Below the pieces are notes generated by a model. That model did no database searches. It was not told the DNA's origin and saw nothing but the letters and a program-made list of their open reading frames with translations. From assembly GCA_030550025.1 (NCBI GenBank), contig JAUQQC010000007.1, positions 95,198 to 159,197 of the forward strand: a stretch of DNA of 64,000 nucleotides. The letters are read 5' to 3'. The position numbers and the translations under genes were made by a program. Of the stretch, positions 47,212-57,192 are shown piece after piece. Numbering within the stretch: position 1 is the stretch's first letter; each line of letters starts with the position of its first letter. Source of the stretch: Acidobacteriota bacterium. GTDB lineage: Bacteria; Acidobacteriota; Blastocatellia; HR10.

Positions 47212-48653
47212 GAGACGCGCGAGCGTTTGCCGCACGAGTCTGGAGCATGGTCGTGAGCTTCCTTCTGCTTGGTGGATCGGTTTCGGCCCAGGCCCCTTCC
47301 AGTGGGGATGACGTGACGCTCATTCGTGGGGGGACGATCTTGACCGTCACGCGGGGGCGGATCGAGAACGGTTCGATCCTCATCCGCGGGGGGAAGATCG
47401 CGGCCGTGGGCCGAAACATTGAGGCGCCGCCGGGAGCCAAGGTCATTGATGCTCGAGGCAAGTACATCATGCCCGGCATCATCGATTGCCATTCGCACAT
47501 CGCCATAGATGGCGGGGTGAACGAAGGTACGCTCTCGGTCACCTCGATGGTGCGCATTGAGGACGTGCTCGATCCGACCGACATCAACATCTATCGGGAC
47601 CTGGCCGGAGGAGTAACGACAGCCAACATCTTGCATGGGAGTGCGAACGCCATCGGCGGCTTGAACGCCGTGATCAAACTTCGTTGGGGGAAGACAGCGC
47701 AAGAGATGCTCTTTGAAGGAGCGATGCCGGGCATCAAGTTCGCGCTCGGGGAGAATCCGAAGCGCTCGAATTTCACGCCGCCACCGGGGACGCCGCGCCG
47801 TTACCCGGCCACGCGCTTGGGCGTTGAGTACACGATCCGCGAAGCCTTCACGCAAGCGCGCAACTACATGCGCCAGTGGGAAGAGTATGAGCGCCGCAAG
47901 CGAGCTGGCGAGAACGTCGTCCCGCCGCGTCGCGATTTGAAGTTGGAGCCGCTGGTCGAAGTCCTACAGGGGAAGCGCTTGGTTCATGCGCACGCCTATC
48001 GCGCCGATGAGATCCTCATGCTCATCCGTCTGGCCGAGGAGTTCGGCTTTAAGATCGCGACGTTCCAACACGTGCTGGAAGGCTACAAGGTTGCCCGAGA
48101 GATCGCGGCTCACGGCGCGGGCGCATCCACATTCTCCGACTGGTGGGCGTACAAGGTCGAAGCCTATGACGCCATTCCCTACAACGGGGCGCTCATGGCG
48201 CGCAAGGGCGTCGTGGTCTCATTCAACTCCGACAGCGCCGAATTGGCCCGCCGCTTGAACCTGGAAGCGGCCAAGGCCATGAAGTATGGTGGCTTGAGCG
48301 AGGACGAGGCCTTGGCGCTCATCACGATCAATCCGGCCAAGCAATTGCGCATCGAGCATCGCGTCGGCTCGATCGAGGTCGGCAAAGATGCGGATCTGGT
48401 GATCTACAGCGGACATCCGCTCAGTGTCTACTCGATCGTCGAGAAGGTGTTCATTGACGGTCAGCTCTACTTCGATCGCGAGACCGATCTGGCTCGACGC
48501 GCGGAGATCCAAAAGGAGAAGGAAGCGCTCAAGGCCCGCGAGCGAAGCGCTGGGCGTCGTCCCGAGCCGCGCGGCCGTCCGCCTGAGGAAGCGGTCACAG
48601 GAGGCGTTGAGCATCCACTATCGCCCAGATCGGGCAAGGAGGTCAGGCCATGA
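47208..48653 (+). CDS. Amidohydrolase (imidazolonepropionase-like), metal motif intact
   Basis: [88 protein letters not shown] overlap with upstream gene. Confidence 0.9.
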   Translation: MRDARAFAARVWSMVVSFLLLGGSVSAQAPSSGDDVTLIRGGTILTVTRGRIENGSILIRGGKIAAVGRNIEAPPGAKVIDARGKYIMPGIIDCHSHIAIDGGVNEGTLSVTSMVRIEDVLDPTDINIYRDLAGGVTTANILHGSANAIGGLNAVIKLRWGKTAQEMLFEGAMPGIKFALGENPKRSNFTPPPGTPRRYPATRLGVEYTIREAFTQARNYMRQWEEYERRKRAGENVVPPRRDLKLEPLVEVLQGKRLVHAHAYRADEILMLIRLAEEFGFKIATFQHVLEGYKVAREIAAHGAGASTFSDWWAYKVEAYDAIPYNGALMARKGVVVSFNSDSAELARRLNLEAAKAMKYGGLSEDEALALITINPAKQLRIEHRVGSIEVGKDADLVIYSGHPLSVYSIVEKVFIDGQLYFDRETDLARRAEIQKEKEALKARERSAGRRPEPRGRPPEEAVTGGVEHPLSPRSGKEVRP

Positions 48654-49993
48654 GGAAGAGGGCACTTGTGCTCATCATCGCCTTTGGGCTTGTGCTTGCG
48701 CTCTCACTCTTGAACGTGTGGGCGCAGCAGCGCGGAGAGACCTACGCGATCACCAACGCGCGCATTGTGCCGATCACCGGACCGGTGATCGAGCGCGGCA
48801 CCGTCGTCATTCGGGATGGGAAGATCGCCGCTGTGGGCCGGAACGTCTCGATCCCGGCTGGCGCGCGCGTCGTCAACGCGCAGGGGATGTGGGTCTATCC
48901 CGGCTTCATCGATTCGGGAACGACCATCGGATTGACCGAGATCGGCCAGGTCGCGGCGACGGTGGACGTCAACGAGATCGGGGATTTTAATCCGCAGCTG
49001 AAGGCGATCGTAGCCGTCAATCCGTCGAGCGAGATTATCCCCGTGACGCGCGTCAATGGGATCACAACGGTGCTGACGACGCCGCGCGGGGGGATCCTCT
49101 CCGGGCAGGCGGCGCTCATCAATCTAGACGGCTGGACGTGGGAGGAGATGCTCGTCAAGGCTCCCGTCGGCATCTACTTCAACTTCCCCACGATCGCTTC
49201 GGGTCGCTTCTTCGATCCGGAGACGTTCCAGCCGCGCGAGCGAAGTTTCGAGGAAGCCCGACGGCAACGCGAGGAGCGCCTGCAGCGCGTGCGACAGCTT
49301 CTGGATGATGCGCGCGCCTATGCCAAGGCCAAGCGTGCGGCCGAAGCAGGTGTGCCCGAGGGGAACGCGGCGAACATTCGGGATCGGCAGCCCCTTCTGG
49401 TCAATCCCGTCCTCGAAGCCCTGGTGCCCGTGGTCGAAGGGACGTTGCCGTTGATCGTCGCCGCCAACAATGATCGGGACATCAAAGCAGCCGTCGAGTT
49501 CGCCGAGGAGCAGAAGGTCAAGATTCTCATCAGCGGAGGGCTCGAAGCCCCGAAAGTCGTGCAGCTTCTTAAGGAGAAAAACATCCCCGTGCTGCTTGGG
49601 CCGGTGCTCAGCCTCCCGCGCAGCGAGGACGATCCCTACGACAGCACGTTCACGGCAGCGAAGCAGCTGTACGAGGCCGGAGTGAAGTTCGCCTTCCTGA
49701 CCAATGATGCCTCCAACGCGAGGAATCTGCCGTATCATGCGGCGATGGCCGTGGCCTTCGGCCTACCGCGCGAGGAAGCGCTGCGAGCGCTGACGATCTA
49801 TCCGGCCGAGATCTTTGGCGTCGCTGATCGACTGGGGAGTATCGAGGTCGGCAAGGTAGCCAACCTCGTCGTCTGGGATGGCGACCCGCTTGAAATCCGC
49901 TCGCAGGTGCGTCATCTCTTCATCAACGGTCGGCCCGTGCCGCTCGAGACCAAGCACACGCAGCTCTACGAGCGCTATCGGAATCGGCCCTGA
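48650..49993 (+). CDS. Exported amidohydrolase-superfamily protein lacking metal-ligand His
   Basis: [44 protein letters not shown] (no HxH), [52 protein letters not shown] overlap. Confidence 0.85.
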   Translation: MRKRALVLIIAFGLVLALSLLNVWAQQRGETYAITNARIVPITGPVIERGTVVIRDGKIAAVGRNVSIPAGARVVNAQGMWVYPGFIDSGTTIGLTEIGQVAATVDVNEIGDFNPQLKAIVAVNPSSEIIPVTRVNGITTVLTTPRGGILSGQAALINLDGWTWEEMLVKAPVGIYFNFPTIASGRFFDPETFQPRERSFEEARRQREERLQRVRQLLDDARAYAKAKRAAEAGVPEGNAANIRDRQPLLVNPVLEALVPVVEGTLPLIVAANNDRDIKAAVEFAEEQKVKILISGGLEAPKVVQLLKEKNIPVLLGPVLSLPRSEDDPYDSTFTAAKQLYEAGVKFAFLTNDASNARNLPYHAAMAVAFGLPREEALRALTIYPAEIFGVADRLGSIEVGKVANLVVWDGDPLEIRSQVRHLFINGRPVPLETKHTQLYERYRNRP

Positions 49994-50002
49994 TCGCGCG
50001 TG

Positions 50003-50024
50003 GGGGCGCAGCGCGCAGCGCCCC
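50003..50024. terminator. Bidirectional hairpin between convergent genes
   Basis: GGGGCGC-AGCGCGCA-GCGCCCC, 7-bp perfect stem directly after the 49993 stop and at the 3' end of the minus-strand gene. Confidence 0.5.
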
Positions 50025-50350
50025 TACGCCTGCTCCTTCGGCAACACGTCCATGATCCACGTGATCGCGGCGAAGGCACCGGACCAGCCGATCGTCGTGA
50101 TGGCAAGCAGGCCAACGTGAATCAGCTCTTCCGGGGCGATCCCCGCCTTCAGCGCGCGACGCGCATGCGAATGGACGGCGCCCTCGCGACCGGCACCGAT
50201 AGCGATGGCGAGTTTCACCAATCGTTGCGTTCGCTCATCCAGTGGCCCCGCCTGCGTGGTCGCTTCCCCCAGCCGATTGTACGCCTCCCAAACCTGCGGA
50301 TATTTCGCCGCGAACTCTCGCAAGACGTCCGGCAATTCCGTATTCACCAT
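50024..50350 (-). CDS. Carboxymuconolactone decarboxylase/AhpD-like protein
   Basis: MVNTELPDVLREFAAKYPQVWEAYNRLGEATTQAGPLDERTQRLVKLAIAIGAGREGAVHSHARRALKAGIAPEELIHV (no CxxC; VHSH). Confidence 0.8.
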   Translation of the reverse strand: MVNTELPDVLREFAAKYPQVWEAYNRLGEATTQAGPLDERTQRLVKLAIAIGAGREGAVHSHARRALKAGIAPEELIHVGLLAITTIGWSGAFAAITWIMDVLPKEQA

Positions 50351-50563
50351 AGCTCTCCTCCTCCGATCCCCAATTGTGAACGCTCGATCGAAAGAGTCAA
50401 GCGCGCCGCGTGCGTCTCTCTTGGGAAAGTTCGCTGCGACGGCCCTTGGCGGGAGCGCTCGGCAGCTCCTCCAACTGTGGCCAGAGATGGGTGCCTCTGG
50501 ACAGAAGGCGCGGCCTTCTGTTATCTTCCCGCTGCGCGGGATCTCAAGGAGAGGGGGAGCGCT

Positions 50564-52258
50564 ATGAAGCCGATCGCCGCCCTTATGGCGTTTTTTGTTC
50601 TCCTCTCGATATGGCCGGTTCGCGGGCAAACGCCCCCCTACGACGTGCTCATTCGTGGGGGGCGCATCTTGGATGGGACGGGGAATCCGTGGTTTTCGGC
50701 CGATGTGGCGATCAAGGATGGACGAATCGCGGCCATCGGACGACTGGAGGGAGCGACGGCCACGCGCGTCATTGACGCGCGCGGGTTATATGTCGTTCCG
50801 GGATTCATTGACCTGCATTCGCATGCGGATGAGGGGTTGAGCTCGCCGCGTACCAATGCGAATCCGAACATGCTCATGCAGGGAGTGACGACGGTCGTCG
50901 TCAATCAGGATGGACGATCGCCGTGGCCGATCGCCGAACAGAAAGCGCTCTACGAACGGCAGGGGATTGGAACAAACGTTGTGCTCATGGTCGGGCATGG
51001 GACCGTGCGCAGCCTCGTCATGAAGGAGGACGTCCGTCGGCCCGCGACGCCGGAGGAGATCGAGCGGATGAAGGCGCTCGTCAGGCAAGGATTGGAGGAA
51101 GGCGCCTTCGGGCTGAGCGCCGGATTGGAGTACGTGCCGGGCCGCTGGAGCACGACCGAGGAGTTGATCGAATTGGCGAAGGTCGTCGCCGCTTTCGGCG
51201 GATTCTATATCGCCCATCAGCGGAGCGAGGGGCGCGATCCCTTGTGGAAGAACGCGTCCGATGAGACGCCGTCGGTGGATCTGCTGCAGGCGGTGAAGGA
51301 GACGATCGAGATCAGCGCGCGGACGGGCGTCGTGGCCGTCGCTTCGCACCTGAAGGCGAAGGGGGCTTCGTACTGGGGGAGCAGCTATGCCGCCGTGCGC
51401 TTGATTGCTGAAGCGCGGGAGCGAGGGCTGCCGGTTTACGCCGATCAGTATCCTTATGATACGACGGGGACAGATGGGCAAACAGTGCTCATTCCTTTGT
51501 GGGCGCTCGCCGACGAGGGTGTCGAAGTGGGCGGGCAACTCGGACAGCTCGCGCGCGGACGCGCCGAAGCCTTTGCGCGAATGAAGGACAACTTGCAGCG
51601 GCGGTTGAACGATCCGAAGTTGCGCGAGAAGATCCGCCGAGATATCGCCCATGAGATCGATCGGCGCGGCGGACCGGAGCGCATCCTCGTCTACGAATTC
51701 CCGGATCCGAAGCTCGTTGGGAAATCGCTCGATGAGATCGCGCGCCAGCGCGGCGAGGATCCGGTGGACACGGCTCTGTGGATCCAACTGAACGGGTCAG
51801 ACCGTCCAGGCGGAGCGCGCATGCGCGGCTTCTCGCTCTCGGAGCTGGACATCGAGCACATCATGCGGCAAGAGTTCACGGCGACCTGTAGCGATGCCGG
51901 CACCGTCGCTTTCGGCGAGGGGATTCCCCACCCGCGTTACTATGGTGCTTTCCCTCGGAAGATCCGGCGCTACGTCTTCGAGCGCGGAGTGATCTCCTTG
52001 CCATTCGCCATTCGCTCAATGACGTCGCTTCCGGCGCAGATCATCGGCTTGCGGGATCGCGGCCTTTTGCGCGAGGGGTATTGGGCGGACATCACCGTCT
52101 TCGATCCGGAGAAGATCGCCGACCGCGCGACGTACACAGATCCGCATCAGTATGCCGAGGGAATCCTCTACGTGCTGGTCAACGGCGAGTTCGTCGTGGA
52201 TGGGGGGAAACTCACGGGGAGACTTCCGGGCCGGGTTCTGACGCCCGCGCGGCGTTGA
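50564..52258 (+). CDS. N-acyl-D-amino-acid deacylase / D-aminoacylase-like amidohydrolase, exported
   Basis: PYDVLIRGGRILDGTGNPWFSADVAIKDGRIAAIG, YVVPGFIDLHSHADEG, YIAHQRSEGRDPLW, VAVASHLKAKG, ATCSDAGTVAFGEGIPHPRYYGAFPRKIRRYV. Confidence 0.9.
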   Translation: MKPIAALMAFFVLLSIWPVRGQTPPYDVLIRGGRILDGTGNPWFSADVAIKDGRIAAIGRLEGATATRVIDARGLYVVPGFIDLHSHADEGLSSPRTNANPNMLMQGVTTVVVNQDGRSPWPIAEQKALYERQGIGTNVVLMVGHGTVRSLVMKEDVRRPATPEEIERMKALVRQGLEEGAFGLSAGLEYVPGRWSTTEELIELAKVVAAFGGFYIAHQRSEGRDPLWKNASDETPSVDLLQAVKETIEISARTGVVAVASHLKAKGASYWGSSYAAVRLIAEARERGLPVYADQYPYDTTGTDGQTVLIPLWALADEGVEVGGQLGQLARGRAEAFARMKDNLQRRLNDPKLREKIRRDIAHEIDRRGGPERILVYEFPDPKLVGKSLDEIARQRGEDPVDTALWIQLNGSDRPGGARMRGFSLSELDIEHIMRQEFTATCSDAGTVAFGEGIPHPRYYGAFPRKIRRYVFERGVISLPFAIRSMTSLPAQIIGLRDRGLLREGYWADITVFDPEKIADRATYTDPHQYAEGILYVLVNGEFVVDGGKLTGRLPGRVLTPARR

Positions 52259-52489
52259 TCGGAAGGTGGCAATAAATCAGCGAGCGAATCTTTAGGTCCG
52301 CGCTCTCCCCGAACCGTTCATTGGATCACACGCCATTCGCTTCTCACTCGGGCTCCTCGTTCATGGGGATCTCATCAGAAGGACCGTGGATATGGGGCAA
52401 ATCTACCTTGAGGCTGGCCGGGAACAGGTGTCCGCGGCGGACAATTGTCCGAGCGCGCGGCGAGTGAAAACGCTTCGCGATCCCAGCAG

Positions 52490-53419
52490 CTACTGTCCGA
52501 GCAAGCGAAGCAAGATGGCCTTCTCGATGTGGAGGCGATTCTCCGCTTGATCGAAGACGATGCTCTGCGGTCCGTCAATGACCTCGTCGGTCATCTCGGC
52601 GCCGCGCTCGGCAGGCAGACAATGCATGAAGAGCGCATCCGGGCGAGCCTGTCGCATGAGGTCCATCGTCACCTGAAAGGGGCGGAGGCGTCGCTCGCGC
52701 TCGGCCCGATGCTCGGGCGGGATGTGGTAGCTCATCCACGTGTCCGTGTACACGATGTCGGCCGAAGCGACCGCGGCGCGCGCCTCGTGCACGATCTCGA
52801 TCTCCGCTCCCGTCTCGCGGGCCATCGCCCACGCGCGTTGGAGAACGGTCGCATCCGGCTCGTATTCCTGACCCTCGGGGCATCCCACGCTCACGCGCAT
52901 TCCGACGGCAGCCCCGCCAAGCAGCAGCGAATGGGTCACGTTGTTGTGCCCGTCGCCCACGTAGGCGAGCTTCACGCCCTGGAGTCGGCCTTTCTTCTCC
53001 CGAATGGTCATCAGATCGCCGAGCACCTGGCAGGGATGCTCGTGATCGGTCAGGCCGTTGATGACGGGCACGCTCGCGTGCGCGGCCAGCTCTTCCAGAT
53101 CGGCTTGCCGAAACAGCCGCGCCATGATCGCGTCCACGTAGCGCGAGGCCGTGCGCGCCGTATCGGCGAGGCTCTCCTTCCCCTTCCCGAGCGGCGATGT
53201 GCTGAGATCGTAGTAGATCGCGTGCCCGCCCATCTGCAGCATGGCGACCTCGAACGACAGCCGCGTGCGCAACGACGGCTTCTCGAAAAGCATGAGCAGC
53301 ACGCGCCCGTCGAGCGCACGAGCGACCTGGCTCGGATCGCGCTTGATCTGCAACCCGTGCTCGATGGTCTCTTCAATCCACTCCCGGGGCCAATCGGCCA
53401 GAGAGAGAAGGTGCTTCAT
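52490..53419 (-). CDS. argF: Ornithine carbamoyltransferase-like
   Basis: LLMLFEKPSLRTRLSFEVAMLQMGGHAIYYDLSTSPLGKGKESLADTARTASRYVDAI, DHEHPCQVLGDLMTI, LFMHCLPAERGAEMTDEVIDGPQSIVFDQAENRLHIEKAIL. Confidence 0.85.
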   Translation of the reverse strand: MKHLLSLADWPREWIEETIEHGLQIKRDPSQVARALDGRVLLMLFEKPSLRTRLSFEVAMLQMGGHAIYYDLSTSPLGKGKESLADTARTASRYVDAIMARLFRQADLEELAAHASVPVINGLTDHEHPCQVLGDLMTIREKKGRLQGVKLAYVGDGHNNVTHSLLLGGAAVGMRVSVGCPEGQEYEPDATVLQRAWAMARETGAEIEIVHEARAAVASADIVYTDTWMSYHIPPEHRAERERRLRPFQVTMDLMRQARPDALFMHCLPAERGAEMTDEVIDGPQSIVFDQAENRLHIEKAILLRLLGQ

Positions 53420-53432
53420 CGCCTCATCCTCC

Positions 53433-54374
53433 TCATTCGGGGTAAATGTGCGTGCCCGTGTGGCCGCGAAAGGCCGCGAGCACGACTTCCGGTCGCGTGA
53501 TGATGACCTCGCGTCCGCCGCGCTGGAGAAATGCGATGGCGGCTTCGATCTTCGGCCCCATGCTTCCGGGAGCGAAATGGCCTTCGGCCAGGTATCGTCG
53601 CGCGTCTTCGAGCGTCATTCGCTCGATGTCTCGCTCCTGGGGCGTGCCGAAGTTGAGTTTGACCTTCTCGACGGCCGTGAGATCGAGCAGTCGGTCGGCT
53701 CGGAGCGTCGTCGCCAATAGACTCGACGCCAGGTCCTTATCCACAACGGCTTCGATGCCGACGAGCGTCCCGTCCTCGACGAGCGCCACGGGAATGCCTC
53801 CGCCGCCGGCGACGATGACGATGACGCCGCTCTCGAAAAGCCGAAGGATCACCTCCTGCTCGACCAAACGAAGCGGCACCGGCGAGGGAACGACGCGCCG
53901 ATAGCCTCGATGGGCATCTTCCATGAGCGTGTATCCCTTGCGCCGCAACTCCTCGGCTTGCGCCGCCGTGTAGAACGGGCCGATGGGTTTGGTCGGCGAG
54001 TGGAGGCGAGGATCCTGCCGATCCACGACGACCTGCGTGAGGACGGTCGCCACCGGACGCGCGATGCCGCTTCGGCGAAGCAGATTGTGGAGGGTGCGTT
54101 GAATGAGATACCCCATCTCGCCCTGCGATTGCGCGACGCAGACATCGAGCGGCAGGTCGTAGGCCTTCCCGCGCGCCTCTTCAGCGCGGATGACGATATT
54201 GCCGACCTGCGGGCCGTTGCCATGCGTGAGCGCGATCCGATGTCCTTCGCGGATCAATTCGACCACGCCGCCGAGCGACTCTTCCAGATTGGCGAGTTGC
54301 TCGGGGATCGTTCCGGCTTGTCCCGGTTTGATCAAAGCGTTGCCGCCAAGTGCGATGACGAGGCGTTCGCTCAT
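53433..54374 (-). CDS. arcC: Carbamate kinase
   Basis: VIALGGNALIKPGQAGTIPEQLANLEESL, ALTHGNGPQVGNIVIRAEE, VIVAGGGGIPVALVEDGTLVGIEAVVDKDLASSLLA, FAPGSMGPKIEAAIAFLQRGG. Confidence 0.92.
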   Translation of the reverse strand: MSERLVIALGGNALIKPGQAGTIPEQLANLEESLGGVVELIREGHRIALTHGNGPQVGNIVIRAEEARGKAYDLPLDVCVAQSQGEMGYLIQRTLHNLLRRSGIARPVATVLTQVVVDRQDPRLHSPTKPIGPFYTAAQAEELRRKGYTLMEDAHRGYRRVVPSPVPLRLVEQEVILRLFESGVIVIVAGGGGIPVALVEDGTLVGIEAVVDKDLASSLLATTLRADRLLDLTAVEKVKLNFGTPQERDIERMTLEDARRYLAEGHFAPGSMGPKIEAAIAFLQRGGREVIITRPEVVLAAFRGHTGTHIYPE

Positions 54375-55702
54375 CAGGCGTTCACCGTCGTGAGGAAATC
54401 TCGGAGGACATCGCCGAGCGTCGGCGGACCGACTTCCTCCAGCTCATACGCGACGCGACAGGTGGGATGTCGGATCTGCAAGACGCGGCGCAGATCCACC
54501 GGCGTGGCCACGAGCACGACATCGCACGGCGTGCGGTTGATCGTCTCCTCCAGCTCGCGCATCTGCTCGGCGCCGTAGCCCATGGCCGGCAGCAGCGGCC
54601 CGATATGCGGATATTCGGCGAACGTCTCCCGAATGCTCCCGACGGCATACGGACGAGGATCCACCAGCTCGCGCGCGCCGTACTGTCGCGCGGCGAGCAC
54701 GCCGGCCCCATAGCTCATCTCGCCGTGCGTCAGCGTCGGCCCATCTTCGACGACGAGCACGCGCCGATGGCGAATCGCCTCGGGCGCATCCACGACGATC
54801 GGCAGGTTCGCCTCGATGACGAGGGCGTTCGGATTGAACGTGCGGATATTGCGTCGCACGACGTCCACATCTTCGGGTCGCGCCGTATTGACCTTGCTGA
54901 TGATGAGAATGTCGGCCCGCAGGAAGTTCACCTCGCCGGGAAAATACGTGCGTTCGTGTCCGGGCCGATGCGGGTCCACGAGCACGATCTCCAGATCGGG
55001 AACGAAGAAGGGGAGATCGTTATTCCCTCCGTCCCAGACGAGAACATCGGCTTCTGCCTCCGCCTGGCGCAAGATGCGCGCGTAATCCACGCCGGCGTAA
55101 ACGATCACGCCGTTGCGCAGGTGCGGCTCGTATTCCTCCATCTCCTCGATGGTGCAGTTGTAGCGGCGGAGATCGTCGAGCGTCTCGAACCGTTGCACGA
55201 CCTGCTGGGAGAGATCGCCATAGGGCATGGGGTGACGCACGACGACGACGCGGCGCCCCATCTCGCGGAGCAGCCGGGCGATCTTGCGACTCGCCGGACT
55301 CTTGCCGCAGCCCGTGCGCACGGCGCAGACGGAGATGACGGGCCGGTGCGCCCGCAGCATGGTCGCCCGCGCGCCGAGCAACCGGAAGTCGGCGCCTCGC
55401 GCCAGCGCCCGCGCCGCCGCGTGCATGACGTGCTCGTGCGAAACATCGCTGTAAGAGAAGACGACCTGGTCAATCGCGTACTCCTCGATCAATCGTTCCA
55501 ATTCGTCTTCCGGGTAGATGGGCACGCCTTCGGGATACAGCTCGCCAGCCAGTTCCGGCGGATAGCGCCGCCCCTCGATGTTCGGAATCTGCGCCGCCGT
55601 GAAGGCGACCACGTCGTACTGCGGGTTGTCCCGAAAAACGACGTTGAAGTTGTGAAAGTCCCGACCGGCTGCTCCCATGATCAGAACGCGCGTGCGCTTC
55701 AT
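54374..55702 (-). CDS. Cyclic 2,3-diphosphoglycerate synthetase-like P-loop protein
   Basis: RVLIMGAAGRDFHNFNVVFRDNPQYDVVAFTAAQIPNIEGRRYPPELAG, VRTGCGKSPASRKIARLLREMG, DVLVWDGGNNDLPF, HRPGHERTYFPGEVNFLRADILIISKVNTA. TGATG stop/start overlap with arcC. Confidence 0.8.
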   Translation of the reverse strand: MKRTRVLIMGAAGRDFHNFNVVFRDNPQYDVVAFTAAQIPNIEGRRYPPELAGELYPEGVPIYPEDELERLIEEYAIDQVVFSYSDVSHEHVMHAAARALARGADFRLLGARATMLRAHRPVISVCAVRTGCGKSPASRKIARLLREMGRRVVVVRHPMPYGDLSQQVVQRFETLDDLRRYNCTIEEMEEYEPHLRNGVIVYAGVDYARILRQAEAEADVLVWDGGNNDLPFFVPDLEIVLVDPHRPGHERTYFPGEVNFLRADILIISKVNTARPEDVDVVRRNIRTFNPNALVIEANLPIVVDAPEAIRHRRVLVVEDGPTLTHGEMSYGAGVLAARQYGARELVDPRPYAVGSIRETFAEYPHIGPLLPAMGYGAEQMRELEETINRTPCDVVLVATPVDLRRVLQIRHPTCRVAYELEEVGPPTLGDVLRDFLTTVNA

Positions 55703-55751
55703 ACGTTCGCTCTCCTGGCGAGAAGCCATCTCATGATCCCGACGTCGCCCG

Positions 55752-57071
55752 TCAAATCACTTGTCCTTCCGGGATGACGCCGTTTTTGGGAATGATCACG
55801 ATGCCCTCCCGAATGTAATAGTTCAGTCCATCGGCGTGCCACCGTCCAGCCTCGTTCACGATACGCGCCCGAGCGCCGATGCGCACGTTGCGATCGAGGA
55901 TCGCGCGCCGAATGACGGCGCCTTCGCCGATCCCTATAGGCGGGAGGCCGCGCGCGCAATCCCGTTGCTCGTCCTCCGGCGAAGGGAAGAATTCCGCGCC
56001 GAAGGCGATCACCCCGTCTAAGTGAGCGCCTCGTCCTACGCGACTGCGGAGCCCAAGGATCGAGCGCCGCACCCGCGCGCCCGTCACCAGAGAGCCATCG
56101 GCGATCATGGAATCTACGATCTCGCTCTCGTGAATTTTGGCCGGCGGAAGATACCGTGGGCGCGTGTATAGCGGCGCATTCGGATCGTAGAAGGAGAGCG
56201 GCGGCTCCGCATCGAGCATCCGCATGTGCGCGTCATAGTAGGCGCTGATCGTGCTCACGTCCTCCCAATATCCCCGATGCCAATAGGCATAGACCCGGTA
56301 CCGGGTGACGGCCAGTGGCAGTAACTCCAACCCGAAGTCGAATGGGCCAGTGGCTTGCGCCAGGAGCGCAGCGAGTACGTCTCGTCGAAAGAGATAAATC
56401 CCCGTAGCGACCAGATACAGCGCGCCGTCGCTTGAGAAGCGAAGGTCCCTGAGGGCATCTTCGCGCGGCTCTTCCTGATACCACAGGACGCGCCAATCCG
56501 ATGGCTGGGGAGCATCCCCACGCGCGCCCGCGATCCTCACAACACCCCGCGTGCGCGCCACCGATTCACCGGCCGCGACGACGACCAGCGTGAGATCCGC
56601 CTCCATCTCCACGTGGAAGGTGAGGACCTCCTGCAGGGCGATTCGGCCGACGTAATCTCCTGGCAAGATCAAGACGTCTCGCGCCGGCCATGGTTCGAAG
56701 TGTCGCCAGGCGCGACGAATGGCATCGGTCGGACTCCGATACCAGTGCTGGCTCTCCGGCGTCTGCTCGGCCGCAATGATCTCAACGAATTCCGCCGATT
56801 CGGAGAACCGCCCGAACCGATACGTCTGCATCACATGCCGATTGAGCGAGAGGGAGTTGAATTGCGTGAGGACGTAGATGCGCCGCAACCCCGCGTTCAG
56901 ACATTGGCTGAGTGCGAGGTCAATGAGCCGATATTGTCCGATGAAGGGCAGGGCGGCTTTGGCCCGTTCCGCCGTCAAGGGGAAAAGGCGAGCGCCTTGT
57001 CCGAATCCCAAGACGATGGTCAAAACCTCTTGCCCGCGTGCGACCGCCACCCCATTCATCCCGCTTTTCAT
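55752..57071 (-). CDS. Divergent glucose-1-phosphate adenylyltransferase (GlgC/GlgD)-like protein
   Basis: RLFPLTAERAKAALPFIGQYRLIDLALSQCLNAGLRRIYVLTQFNSLSLNRHV, HRGYWEDVSTISAYYDAHM, LPPAKIHES, left-handed beta-helix C-terminus. Several canonical residues altered. Confidence 0.75.
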   Translation of the reverse strand: MKSGMNGVAVARGQEVLTIVLGFGQGARLFPLTAERAKAALPFIGQYRLIDLALSQCLNAGLRRIYVLTQFNSLSLNRHVMQTYRFGRFSESAEFVEIIAAEQTPESQHWYRSPTDAIRRAWRHFEPWPARDVLILPGDYVGRIALQEVLTFHVEMEADLTLVVVAAGESVARTRGVVRIAGARGDAPQPSDWRVLWYQEEPREDALRDLRFSSDGALYLVATGIYLFRRDVLAALLAQATGPFDFGLELLPLAVTRYRVYAYWHRGYWEDVSTISAYYDAHMRMLDAEPPLSFYDPNAPLYTRPRYLPPAKIHESEIVDSMIADGSLVTGARVRRSILGLRSRVGRGAHLDGVIAFGAEFFPSPEDEQRDCARGLPPIGIGEGAVIRRAILDRNVRIGARARIVNEAGRWHADGLNYYIREGIVIIPKNGVIPEGQVI

Positions 57072-57192
57072 TGTAGCCCACGGCCTCGCTTGAGCGCTAT
57101 GAGCAACTCCGGCATGCGGGAATAAATCTCCGCCCTCGGTGTGTATGTCCTTATGGAAGATTTCCGGATCGAGGCCGAAGGAGGGGAGGGTT

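Noticed and set aside
50786-51787. 333-aa minus-strand ORF
   Set aside because: Antisense shadow of the D-aminoacylase-like gene.
52445-53500. 351-aa plus-strand ORF
   Set aside because: Antisense shadow of the carbamoyltransferase gene.
54467-55777. 436-aa plus-strand ORF
   Set aside because: Antisense shadow of the well-supported cDPGS-like gene.
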